The notes under the pieces were generated by a model. The model ran no database searches and had not been told where the DNA came from. It was given only the letters and a program-made list of their open reading frames with translations. Source: Ochotona curzoniae (taxonomy: Eukaryota; Chordata; Mammalia; Lagomorpha; Ochotonidae). From it: a stretch of DNA of 64,000 bases. Below are positions 48,885 to 60,600 of the stretch, piece after piece. Position 1 is the stretch's first letter. Each line of letters starts with the position of its first letter. Location of the stretch: NCBI RefSeq assembly GCF_017591425.1, contig NW_024466599.1, forward strand, positions 23,598,001 to 23,662,000. The letters run 5' to 3'. The translations under genes were made by a program, and so were the position numbers.

Positions 48885-49190
48885 GACCAATGGCTCAATT
48901 GGTTAAACCTCTCCCTTCAAGCACTGAGATTCATATAGAGGCTGGTACACTTCCAATCCAGCTCCCTGCTTATGGCCTGGAAAAGCACAGAAGAATGGCC
49001 CAAGGCCTTGGGACCCTGCACCCTTGTGGGAAACATTGAAGAGGCTTGCAGCTCCTGGTTTTGGATTGTCTCAGCTCCTTTCTGTTGCAGCCACTTGCGG
49101 AATGAACCAGCAGATAGAAGACCTTTCTCTGTCTCTCCTTCTCTCTGTAGATTTGCCTTTACAATACAAATAAACAACTGTTTAAAAAAG
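48885..49190 (+). repeat. CSINE
   Basis: Sense; 5' head diverged, then 'acttccaatccagctccctgcttatggcctgg' to 'caatacaaataaacaactgtttaaaaaag'. Confidence 0.88.
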
Positions 49191-49194
49191 AAAC

Positions 49195-49545
49195 AAACCT
49201 TAAAAATAGACTTGCCATAGGAATTAGCAAACTCATTCCTGGGTATATACCCAAAAGACATGAGCACATTGTACCAAAGATACCTGCACCACCATGTTAC
49301 AGCAGAACTATTCACAATGGGAAAAATTTGGAGTTAAACACGGTGGCTATCATCAGATGAGTGGATAAGGGAAACGTGACAGTTATTCAAAACGGAATAT
49401 TATCCAGCTATAAAAAGTGACATCCTACCATTTTTTTTATGGAAATTGAAAGATGTGATGGGTGAAATCAACAGATGTACAGGACAAATAGCACATACTC
49501 TCCCTTAAATGTGGGAACTAATGCCTGTGTATCCTATTGCTATAA
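49195..49545 (+). mobile_element. L1 3' end fragment
   Basis: 'ctcattcctgggtatatacccaaaagac', 'cagcagaactattcacaatggg', 'aaaacggaatattatccagctataaaaag' are the classical end of L1 ORF2. Stops interrupt it. Confidence 0.85.
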
Positions 49546-49950
49546 AGAAAGTTTTTCAAAACTTTGTTTTATACCTTTGTCAAACCAATGATCAAGAGTA
49601 GTTCTTTGACACTACAGTGGTTAAAGTTTACTATTAGTGAGTGAAATGGTCATCTTTTTGTTCAGTTATTGCTTGTAGCCATTGCTATATTCTCACTAAA
49701 CTAGGATCTTCTTGCTTCTCTTTACTTGTTAAATTTCTTATTTGATGAAGAAATGGAACAATCAGTAAAGACTAAAATAAAAATCTTTACTAGAGGATTA
49801 AATACTGCGTCTGTCTAGTTCATTAGTCTGTCTGTCCCTGCCCCAACCCAAGCATGTCTAGCAAGACTACAACATGGTGTTTATGTCTGGTGTCTAACAG
49901 ATTATCAGTGAGTTACTTTCCTGTTAATGTATGTATGCATTTATTTAGAG

Positions 49951-50283
49951 TTTTTTTTAAAGATTCATTTATTTTTATTAGAAATTCAGATATATAAAGA
50001 GGAGGATAGATAGAAGGGAAGATCTTCTGTCTGTTGATTCACTCCCCAAGTGGCCGCATCTGCCAGAGCTGCGCCAAACAGAAGCCAGAAGCCCGGAGCC
50101 TCTTCCAGCTCTCCCATGCAGGTGCAGGATCCCATGGTTTTGGGCTGTCCTCGACTGCCTTCCCAGGCCACAAGCAGGGAGCTGGAAGGGAAGTGGAGCT
50201 GCCGGGATTAGAACTGGTTCCCATATGGGATCTCGGCACATTCAAGGCCAGGTCATTAGCTGCTAGGCTACTATGCCAGGCCC
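49951..50283 (-). repeat. CSINE, full length
   Basis: Antisense; 'aaagattcatttatttttattag' to 'ctactatgccaggccc', flanked by (t/c)agagtttt repeats. Confidence 0.94.
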
Positions 50284-50869
50284 TTGTTCAGAGTTTTACT
50301 TACGTTTTTCTTTTTGAACCCAAAAACCACATATGCTTAATAGTTACAATTTGTTTTTACAAAACTTTTAGATTATTAGAGCTCTTTGTCTTTGTATTGT
50401 ACCCATGTGGACATAAAGACACGTTTGATCATTTGGGCATTAAAGATGTCCTCTGTCATTGGAAAGGAAAAATTGTACTGGAAATTTTTTTTTTTTTGGC
50501 TTTTTTCTTGAAAAAGAGACCAAACTACAGCTACAAAAGATAATCTTTTGAAGTTCTAATATGGCCAATATCATTTTTAAAATGAATTATTACATGTTTA
50601 CTAGATGTATTTCACTTTTAGAGCTTACAATCCTAAATTCAGAAAGAACCTTTTTCATTTTGGCCCACTTTATAGATATCAAGTGGGAATCTCATTAGCA
50701 GTATCTTTGTCTTTTCCTAATTTTGGGCTAAACAACTTTCAGCAATTGTTATACATTGTTGATGAAACTATTGGTTCCACTATGGATGATGTAATGCCAT
50801 TGTTTTTCTTCTTTGATTTCTTTTCCCCTTCTCTAAGCAAACATCTCTCTTCATTTTTGAAAAAAAAAA
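50284..50869. other. Unclassified sequence
   Basis: T-rich; no gene seen. Confidence 0.35.
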
Positions 50870-51183
50870 AAGATTTTTTTAAAGCAGATCAGGATTTACA
50901 AAGACAAGAGACAAATAAAAAGATCTTTCATCTGCTAATCCACTTTCTAAAAGGCCACAATGGCCAGAGTTGAGCTGATCCAAATCCTGGAGCCAGAAGT
51001 TTCCTCTGGGTCTTCCACACAGGTGCAGTGATCCAAAACTTCGGGCCATCCTCAACTGCTTTCCCAGGCCACAAGCAGGGAGCTGGAAGAGATGTGGAGC
51101 AGCTGGGACATGAACCAGTACCCACACAGGATATTGGTGCTTGCATGTGGGGGTTAGTCAAATGAACAATTGTGCCAGCTCCT
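50870..51183 (-). repeat. CSINE
   Basis: Antisense; 'aaaaaaaaagatttttttaaagcagatcagg' to 'caattgtgccagctcc'. Confidence 0.9.
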
Positions 51184-52192
51184 CTTCCTGTCAGTTCTCC
51201 AAACTGGTTCTCCATTTCAATTTAAGTTCTCAAGTAAAAAGCCTTAAATATGGGAAGGGAACAGGAGACATATAGAAATATTTGCATAAGGGAGACATCT
51301 TCTTTGAACCTGTAGTGTTTTACAGACTTCGTAGTGGGTTCACTTAGTGTGACCTTGCTCACTCTTTAAATCATCTTGTAAATAAGTAGGTATAATAACA
51401 CTGTTACATGAAGAAGACTTTCCCCATTTGGTTACCTAATGTCAAGATCCAGTTTTTGAAAGCTTGACTTCTCTATCTGAATCCAGAGCTTAGGATGCTA
51501 GTTTTTTTTTTCTGTTAATAAACAATTGCATGAGAGTACCTCTCATTTATCATTCCTAGTGTTGGGACTGCTTTACCATTCTAGGTAAGCCCTGAATGAT
51601 TTGGTTTTTCTGTGAAGGAGGCTTTACAAGTCAAGTTAATCAATGTCCTTGCTATAGGAACATATCATGGTCTTTGCAACGACACCCAACAAAATTCTAC
51701 TGCTCCTTTAAAATGAGAACTTCTCTCTCAACATAGGTCAGACTGTCTACACTCAGCAAGTCCTAACCTACTGGGAGACTGAACAGTCTGAATAAGATAG
51801 CATTGGTATTCATATGGAGACCTTTTGAAGCAACTTAGGGGCAGAGTTTGAAGATCCCTGTGCCAAAATGTGTTAAAGGATTCACCAACTTTCTAAAATC
51901 AATGTTTGGAAATCCTTAATGAATAATCCGCTTATGAATGTATTCAAACTAAGATAATTTTTTACACAATGTGTACAAAACTTAGTTTGAGCACATGTTT
52001 GATTATAAAATCATTTTGTTAAACAGTTATTTTGAATAGTACTTTCCATTTTTAATTGGTTTTGTGTGTGAAGTCTAGACAAATTTTGAGAACAAACGAA
52101 AGCTCAAGACTTTTGCAAATGCGTTGACACAATTGTAGATTCTTTGAGATTTCAATGATTCAACTCAAATTTTCTTTTACTTCTTTTGTCAG
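51184..52192. other. Unclassified sequence upstream of the candidate leader exon
   Basis: No named repeat recognised. Ends in the polypyrimidine tract of the acceptor at 52192. Confidence 0.35.
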
Positions 52193-52316
52193 ATTCTGAA
52201 AATATCATTCAAATCGACTAAACAAGCTCTACAAACTGCTTCATCCATGCATTTGCCAATGGTGGTAACTGTCCTTAAACTTGTTTCAGAGCTGGAAATT
52301 TGTATGAAAACAATAG
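52193..52316 (+). other. Candidate non-coding 5'UTR exon of RASGRP3
   Basis: A 124-nt segment bounded by a strong acceptor (tttacttcttttgtcag ending at 52192) and a near-consensus donor (AATAG|GTAAGTAT at 52316/52317). It lies 2.1 kb upstream of the start-codon exon on the same strand. It has no sustained open frame and carries short upstream ATGs, as expected of an untranslated leader exon. Human RASGRP3 is known to have non-coding upstream exons, but I cannot match this sequence to one from memory. Confidence 0.45.
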
Positions 52317-53535
52317 GTAAGTATTTCTTTAAATTTCTGTAGGTTATGTAAGAAAACCACTCCCTTCCCCCACTCCCCAACTAAAAACACATAGAGAAAC
52401 TAAAAGAGCTCTGCTATGATAGTAACAAAATTATCTTTGGATGATGACATTATGAGTGACCTTTTCTCGCTTGTCTTTCTCTTTGGTGTCCTATTTTAGA
52501 CCAAAATGAGTATTGCTTTTACAATAAATAAGGTTTATTTTTGAAAAGTCAGTTGTAGACACAATAAGGTCCACACATGTGAAATGAGATCTCAGGTGAA
52601 TGTGCAGGCGACAATATCAAGCAGAAAAACAGACATAACCACAGATTGCAAAAACAGATTGTAACCAGATAGCCCAGCCCACCTGGCTCATCATGTGTCG
52701 GTTTCGTTGCAGATTAGAAATATAACTCCAAACATGATGACAGGTCTTTGGTGCTAGGTTAATTCTAACCCCTGTTGTGAGGTCAATACCTTCCCCAAAC
52801 AACTCAGCCCATTTAATTCTGATTTTGACCTGAAAAAACAGTTTAGTTAAAGTATTCTATTTGGTTCCAAGTAATACATGCAGTATTTAGTAAATGACAG
52901 GATAAAAAAATCTGTTTCAACATAAAACTATTCAAAATTGTTAATTGTTTTAATCTAGAAAACCTGGAAGGGCTTCCCCAAAATGTCCTAGAGAGGTAGT
53001 AAATTCTCATTATGAATGAATATAGAGAGTTGTTAATGAGTCTGGAACACTGGCAGGAATTTCTGTCCTGGTAATAATTTACTTAAAACTGATTTAAAAT
53101 TGTTAAAAAAAATAACTGCTTAAAGGTGTATGGTACTTTGTCCACACTCATGCAAATATGCCCATATTCATAAGCAGACTTTTGCAGTTTTTGTTTTATT
53201 TTATGGTAATGTCCTAATTCTAGGCTTTAAGGATTGTGTGGTTTGAGGTAAGTTGTTGAATCTTCATGAGTCTCATGGTGTTACCAGTCAAGCATTTGGT
53301 GTGCAATATATAGGTATTCATTAAATTATTGTTAATGCTTTACTGCTAATTAAGGTGTTATATACTCTGGTTTCTCTTCAGATCGTATAAATCTTTTGCC
53401 TTTTACTAATTAAGGTGTTACCATTACAGAAACTAAACAAACAGAAGCTTCACAACTGAGCGCAGTTATAATGTCCATAAAATATTTATAGTGCTCACAA
53501 TATATTTATAAATGTGCTGAGGATAATGTTTATAC
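52317..53535. other. Unclassified, probably 5' intronic
   Basis: No CSINE in this part. A 15-bp direct repeat (ctaattaaggtgtta) occurs at 53346-53360 and 53406-53420. Confidence 0.35.
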
Positions 53536-53855
53536 ATTTTTAAAATTTTATTTATTTGCTTGAAAGGCTGTGTGACACACACAGACACAGAGAGAAATCT
53601 CTCATGTGCTGGCTCACACTCCAAATAGTCATAGCAACCAGGTCTGGGCCAGAATGAAACTAGGAGCCAAAAACTGCACCTCAGTTTCCCACATGTGTGG
53701 CAGGTGCCTAACTTCTTGGTTCACCTTTGCTGCCTTCCCAGGTGTATTAGCAGTAAGCAGGATTGTACGTGGGGCAGCTGAGACTCAAGTTGGCACTTTG
53801 ATATGGGATTCTGCATTCCAAATTATGGATTAACTTGCTATGTCAAATATGGTCC
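53536..53855 (-). repeat. CSINE, older
   Basis: Antisense; 'taaaattttatttatttgcttgaaagg', 'aatgaaactaggagccaaaaactgc', ends 'cttgctatgtcaaatatggtcc'. Confidence 0.85.
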
Positions 53856-53910
53856 CTATCTTTGCATTTTAAGATATGTCTGTGACAAACCAAAGAAAAA
53901 TTATAATATT

Positions 53911-54207
53911 CTTTAAAAAATTTTTCTTTTTAAATTAACATGAGATGAAGGAAGAGAGAACAAGCAAACTCTCTCATCAGTTAGCTCACTCTGTAAATGG
54001 ATGCAAAGGCCAGGGCTGAACCTGGGAGCCAGAAATTCAGTCTAGGCATGGATGGCAGGACTCCAGGTACTTGAGCTGTCATTGCTACCTCCAAGGGTCT
54101 CCAATGGCAGAAAGCTAAAGTCAAGAGTGAGAGCTGGGAACTGAACCCAAGGACTCCCACTAAGATGAAGGCATCTTAAGGCCTAAGTTAGAAGTCCACT
54201 GCTCATG
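53911..54207 (-). repeat. CSINE, older
   Basis: Antisense; 'ttaaaaaatttttctttttaaatt', 'ggctgaacctgggagccagaaattc'. Ends about 215 bp before the start-codon exon. Confidence 0.75.
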
Positions 54208-54421
54208 TATAATATCTTAGATATTTTACATTATAAGAATATGAAGAAAATGTTCAATGTTGCACGTAAAAAGCCGTGGATGTGAAGGGATGGTTCAGCA
54301 GACATTTTGCCATCATGGGCGGTCGATCTGATCTGATACTTTTGTCTCTATTAGATATAGCGAATGGAAGTCATAATTGTTGCAGATAGGAAAGTAATGC
54401 TTTGTTTTCTTGTTTACTCAG

Positions 54422-54620
54422 AATTCTCTTGAAGTACAACTAACAACAAAGGCTACAACTCAGCAATAACGTCACCCATGTACATGATTATGGAGATGGT
54501 CTATTTGATGCTGAGAATGTCTCTAGTTTTTTGACAGTGGCTAAACAACCATGGGGTCAAGTGGACTTGGAAAAGCAGCAACACTGGATGAACTGCTGAG
54601 CACATGCATTGAGATGTTTG
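54422..54620 (+). CDS. RASGRP3: RASGRP3 exon with 5'UTR and start codon (codons 1-23 plus 1 nt)
   Basis: The acceptor is a strong pyrimidine tract ending ttgtttactcag at 54421. The donor is TTTG|GTATGA at 54620/54621. The 5'UTR is 54422-54550 and the coding part 54551-54620. The ATG at 54551 has a good Kozak context (aaccATGG) and an in-frame TAA three codons upstream (54542-54544), which fixes the start. The exon ends after the first base of Asp24 (phase 1). It is closely flanked by antisense SINE relics, ending about 215 bp upstream and starting about 140 bp downstream. The exact 5' exon boundary is inferred from the splice signal only. Confidence 0.9.
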
Positions 54621-57600
54621 GTATGAATTCCCTCCTGTGTTACTTGGTAATACCACCTCATTCTGTTCAGATACCAGTTGCTTGTGCAGTGGCAGTCCGT
54701 CTCACTAGCTTGGTATCTAAGGCCCTTTTGGATTAACTCCACTTTATGTCGCTCTTCATTTTTTTCTTTTTCTTTTTATTTAATGTTTAATTGGTATGGG
54801 ACTGGGGGAGAGAGAGGGATTGGGAGAGAGGGAATAGGTGAGGATACAAGAGAGAAAAATTCTTTTTTCTGTTCATTGGTTCATTCTCTAAATGCCTGCA
54901 AAATGTGTGGCTGGGCCAGGTTGAAGTCATGTACCCGAGTGCTTGAGTCATCACCTGTCTCCCAGGGGCAGGAAGCTGGACACAGGGTAGAGCTGGCACT
55001 CGGATCCAAACTCTGGAATTGCTAGCCCAAATGGCGCTTGAACCTCAGGGGTTAAACCCTCTATATGCCTTTCCCTTTACTGTTCACAGTTCTTTTTCTT
55101 TTCTTTTTTTATCTTGTCTTGTCTTTCTTTAAAGCTTTCTTTGCTTAGAAAGTGACCTCTTTCTCTCCCCTTCTCTCTCTGTCTCCTTAAGATTTATATG
55201 CTTTTATTGTAAAGGCAGATATACAGAAAGATCTTCCATCTGCTGATTCACTCCCTAAGTGGTAGCAATGGCCTGGGCTAAGTCAATCTGACGCCAGGAG
55301 CCAGAAGCCTCCTCTAGATCTCCCACGCCGGTGCAGAGTCCCAAGGCTTTGGGCTGTACTCTACTGTTCATGGCCACAAGCAGAGAGCTGGATGGGAAGT
55401 GGGCCACTGGTACACAAACTGGAGCCCATGGGAGATCCTGGTGCATGCAATGCATGGACTTTAGCTACTAGGCTACTGTGCCAGGCCCATGCCCATGGTT
55501 CTTATTCTAGCCAAATTCTCCATTTGATATTTCTGGAACATTTTTACAACTCTGTCTACTACATGCCTTCATTTTATCCTGTTAGTAAAATTTTGCTTGA
55601 GAGATCACCCCAGATATCAGGTTAGACGATTGCCACATAGTTTACGTTGTAATTAATTCTTGGTTTGCGTCTGGTTTTGCTTTTTTACTTAGACGAGTAT
55701 GGGTTACAGAATTCACTGCATTCTCTGTGTGCATGTGTTTTATTATTTATTATTCTTTCAAGATTTATTTAGGACCCGGTGGCATAGCCTAGCAGCTACA
55801 TCCTCACCTTGAAAGCACCAGGATCCCATATGGGAGCCAGTTCTAATCCCTTCAGCTCCACTTCCCTTCCAGCTCCCTGCTTGTGGCCTGGGAAAGCAGT
55901 CGAGGACGGCCCAAAGCCTTGGGACCCTGCACCTGTGTGGGAGACCTGGAGGAGGTTCCTGGCTCCTGGCTTTGGATCGACACAGCACAGGGCGTTGCGC
56001 TCACTTGGGGAGTGAATCATTGGATGAAAGATATTTCTCTCTATCTCTCCTCCTCCTCTCTGTATATCTGACTTTGTAACAGAAATAAATAAATCTTTTT
56101 AAAAAAGATTTACTTGTTTTTATTGGAAAGTCAGATTTATAGAGTGAAGGCGAGACGGAAAAATCTTCCATCTGCTGGTTCACTCCCTAAGTAGCAACAA
56201 CAGCTGGAGCTGAGCTGATCCAAAGCCAGGAGCCAGGAGTTTCTTCCGAGTCTCCCATGTGGGTGCTGGGTCCCAACGTTTTGGGCCATCTTCAACTGCT
56301 TTCCCAGGCCGCAAGCAGGGAGCTGGAAAGGAAGCAGAGTACTCAGAATACTAACCGGCACTCATATGGGATCCTGGGATTGCAAGCCAGGACTTTAGCT
56401 GCTAGGCACCACACCCAGCCCTATGTGTGCGTATTTTATATCTCCTACTAGATTATACACTTTGCAGCTGTGTTCTTTTTTACACTGTTGTGATCTTAGC
56501 ATTGTAAATTATTCCTTGAGCAATCAGAGTCACATAGGAGTTGTTCATTGAATTGCAATTCAACTTAGAATAGAGGGATCAAAACTACAATAAAGCATAA
56601 TTTCCAGATAAAATACACATTGACCAGTTAAATTTGAATTTCAGATAAATATCTATGTCCTAAATAATACCTGGGACATTCCTATATTTAAAGATCGAAG
56701 ACCATTTTAACTTAATGAAATATGCTATATTTTGATTTATTAAGCCTGTGAAGTGTAAACCAGATAAAAGGTGGCTAATTGTTAATTTGTTAACAATTTG
56801 CTAGAGAATATCAGTTGGAGTGGGAAGGAGAAGATAGTGGAGTCCCTGAAGAATATTTGAGGCTATTGTTTTTCTGCTGATGCATGAAAAGGAGAGAGTA
56901 ACACTGTTATCAAGCTTTATTATATCTTTTTTTTTAACAGATGATAATGGAGAGCTGAATGACAGTTGCTTGCCCAGAATAGTTCTCCTGATGCATCGCT
57001 GGTATTTATCTTCCACTGAATTGGCAGAAAAGCTTCTCTGCATATATCTTTTTGACTACTGTGTTAATATGTACAGCTATAAATCCAGTTTCGTATTTAG
57101 ATGTCTACCCGAGGCCAGTAAATTAAGATGAGTTTATAGTGTTTAGTCAGTGATTCAGTTCTTATGTGAATATATATATATGTATGTATATATATACATA
57201 TACATATGTAGATTGATATTTAAACAAAACATCTGGACAACAGACCAGATACTTCACAATGCATCTGGACACTTTGGCTCTATTTGGAAAGAATTACTCA
57301 GATGTAAAATGAAACAGGAGCTGTAAGCGAAATGTTTTATCTTCTTTGAAACATTTCTGCTGTTAATACAATGAAAAGAATACTTACTGCTAACTCAAGG
57401 CCTAATTTATTCCTTCTAGGAAAGCAGAATGGTAGGCTTAAGGGATGCGTTCAGACATATGCAAGTGCTAGCCTACATTATGTGCTCTGCTGCAGGCAAA
57501 CAGCAACTTATTTTTCCATAGCTCTCCTTGACAGAAAGACAAAAGCAAATATACTAAAGAATTCTTGTGTTTCTTCTTACATACAAAAAAAAAAAAAAAC

Positions 57601-60600
57601 CCACCACCAAAATGCAGTAATCAGAAACCCCATTCTATAATGAAGGCTTTTAACAGGCCATCGATTTTGTACATAATAATGGTCCTGAAAAGTGGTTGAA
57701 CCCCAAAAGGCTGAAAATACAGAATCTTATATTTACAAGGAACTTTTACTCCCCAAGAACTGACATTTATTATACAGTCTCTAATGTTGGATCCTACAAT
57801 CTCTGCCTTCTTCAAACCTGGAGAGGGCAGGTAGATGAATGAGTATACTGCTAGGGCTGGAGGATTCCAAAAGGGCCAACTGAGGGTTGTGAGGGATTGC
57901 CAAGACGGCCTGGTCTGGCTTCCACCTTTTCACCGCAAGGCTCTTCCACCTTCTATTCCTTCCCTTCTTGCTCTCCACATTATCAGACCAGGAGAAAGGG
58001 AAAAGGCCCATTCATCCTCAACTGAAGTCCCTGGAACTGAGCAAGACGCTGTTCCTCACGGTCCAAGATGCACTTGGGTCCCATTGTTAAAGGGAAGGAT
58101 GGAAGGAATTAATACCATCTGACTCCACTTCATTCATTACCAAAATACTTTCAAAAAAATGTATCCCGCATTGGAATTCTACCTTTAATCTGATGTATGA
58201 AACCCAAATATAAAGGGATGTTTAGGTATAATAACGTCTAACCCAGGGAAATGCAGATTATAAAAAAACTGGAAGATTGCCACAAAATAAAAATTTTTAA
58301 GCATTCTCTTCCATTGAGGTTCCTCCTCATTCCATATCTAAAGCATCTGGCATATGCAAGAGCTCCAGAACAATTTGTTTAAGGGAGGGTGAAAATAGAG
58401 CAAGACAAGTTACTTAGCAATGTATCTAAAAATTATGTTTTCAAATTTTAAAGAAATTAAAGGCATTTATAAGGTATTAATCCTAAACATTTAGGAAAGT
58501 CTTTAACAGAAATGTTTTTCTAGGTATCAATTTTAATAATTTTAATTAAGCACTATTGCCAATATATTTCTAATAATATATTTTTAAAGATTTATTTATT
58601 TTTATTGGAAAGGCAGACATACAGAGAGAAAGAGAGACAGAGAGGAAGATCTTCTATCTGATGTTTCACTTTCCAAGTGGCCACAATGGCCAGAGCTGAG
58701 CTTATCTGAAGCCAGGAGCCAGGAGCTTCTTCTGGGTCTCCCATGTGGGTGCAGGGTCCCAAGGTTTGGGGCCGTCTTCAACTGCTTTCCCAGGCCACAA
58801 GCAGGGAGCTGGACGGGAAGCATAGCCACCGGAATCGGAACCGGTACCCTTATGGAATCCTGGCACATGCAAGACGAGGACTTTAGCCACTAGATTAACA
58901 TGCCGGGCCCTGTAATTGTATTTGACAACTATGATTAAGTAAGTGTTCAGAAAGGTAAAACTAATTTTATAAGGCCCTTCTCCTCTAGGCCAAAAATATA
59001 TGGACAGCTCACATGATTAACAAATCAGGTTTCAATTACTCAGTGCTAAAATGATCAAAGCTCTCTTTTCTCCCCCATCTGAGTGTTTTTATAAAATGGA
59101 ATTCGAAAAAATTCATGAAAAATGGAATGAAAAGATAATGCAAAATTTCCACATATGTTTTGCGACCACTTCATACAAGTTTAGTATCCTCTATTCGAAA
59201 TTCTGAGAGCCAGGATTTTTCAAATTTTAGAATTTTAGTAGGGGAAGAAATGTTTATATGTACCTAATGAGATATTCTTAGGGAGTTGCCAAAGTCCAAA
59301 CATGGAATTCATTTATGTTTCACTTAAACCTTATTTAAAAAGCATCCTGAAGGTAATTTTTTACAATATGTGTAGTGCATCTGCTTTGACTACACTGTTC
59401 CAAGGGGTTAGATGTTATTTTTTTCTTCCCATGGTATTTTTACTACTTGCAAGTTACAGATTTTGGAGCATTTCCAATTTTTGAATTAAGGATGTTCAGT
59501 TGTAACCCATATATCTCCAGTATGGCCTTCCAATTAGGAATTTGTATAAACTGGAGAAACAGCTGCAAATATCTGCAAAAGAAACAAGGGGCAAGGATAT
59601 GACTTTTCTTTAACTGGTATACGTATCGCAATGCCAATGGAGAAAGCTGTGATGAATTTCGATTAAAGATCTGCTACTTTATGAGGTAAATACAGATCTA
59701 ACTTGGTGGGAGTTTCTGGTTCTGGGGTTGTTGACAACTTTCTTTTTCCCAGGAAACAGTGGACTACTCAGATTCCCCCTTTACTGCCTTTGTTAAAATT
59801 GGCCCTTCTATGCCAAAGAGGAGGGAAGAGAGAAGCATTAAATGATGCTCAATGGGATTAGAGAACGGAACGAACTCTAAGATGAATTTGCTTTCTTCTC
59901 CCTTGTCAGACATTGCCAGCTATTTGTGGTGATTTAGGGAAAGACTTTCTTCTCAATTGTGGTTCTATAAAGTTTCATAACAAGGCCCCCAGTGGGAGTA
60001 GGGGACGCTGTAAAGAAGGCAGAGAGAGACACCATGGGATGGACTGGGCTTAGGGGATGGTTGATTGGAGTGCGGTTTGTAAATGTGTGTTATATGTAGT
60101 GTGTAAAATGGTATCATAGTTTCCAGAGAGGTGCGTCTTGGAATCAATCTCTCAGCTGTCAACAATATTTTATGGTTTTCAGGTACTGGATTCTGAAGTT
60201 TCCGGCAGAGTTCAATTTGGATCTTGGTTTGATTCGTATGACTGAAGAGTTCCGAGATGCAGCTAGTCAACTGGGATACGAGAAACATATTAACCTCATT
60301 GACATTTCCAGCATGTGAGCGTGGCACAAGTATCTTTCAACCTTGATGGTGGGGGCAGGGAGTCATGACCCAATCAATATCACTCTAGGATTAAGGTTTA
60401 CTTCCTTCAGGAAGATTTATGGTAGTACTGCCATACTGGAAACAACTCGTTTTCCCAAGATGCAGTTTCTTTAGTTAAAAAATTGGATGATACATTTCTC
60501 CTAGGACAACTATAAACGTCTCATAAGCACGCAAGACAGTGTGTGAAAGCATTTGATGTACATAGCATCAGTTACTCAGTGTGAGTCCAGTTAATGTCCC

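Larger units (their letters stand above)
57044..59622 (+). other. RASGRP3: U12-type AT-AC intron of RASGRP3
   Basis: A 2,579-bp intron. Its 5' splice site is ATATCTTTT, differing from the U12 consensus ATATCCTTT only at +6. Its 3' end is TTTTCTTTAACTGGTATAC, where TTCTTTAAC (59606-59614) matches the U12 branch consensus TTCCTTRAC at 8 of 9 positions. The branch A (59612/59613) lies 9-10 nt from the terminal AC at 59621-59622, within the short spacing minor introns need. Joining 57043 to 59623 gives Cys-Met-Tyr-Arg-Asn, as expected for RasGRP3. The interior holds an antisense SINE (58581-58910), an AT-rich TA/TG/CA microsatellite (57169-57212) and otherwise unclassified sequence. Confidence 0.93.

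Noticed and set aside
57044..57070. A conventional GT donor for exon 2 (for example at 57060)
   Set aside because: It has a poor context, adds non-homologous residues and breaks the frame into exon 3. The AT-AC boundaries restore the RasGRP sequence exactly.
56880..57131. An apparent 83-codon gene
   Set aside because: It is RASGRP3 exon 2 with intronic sequence at both ends.
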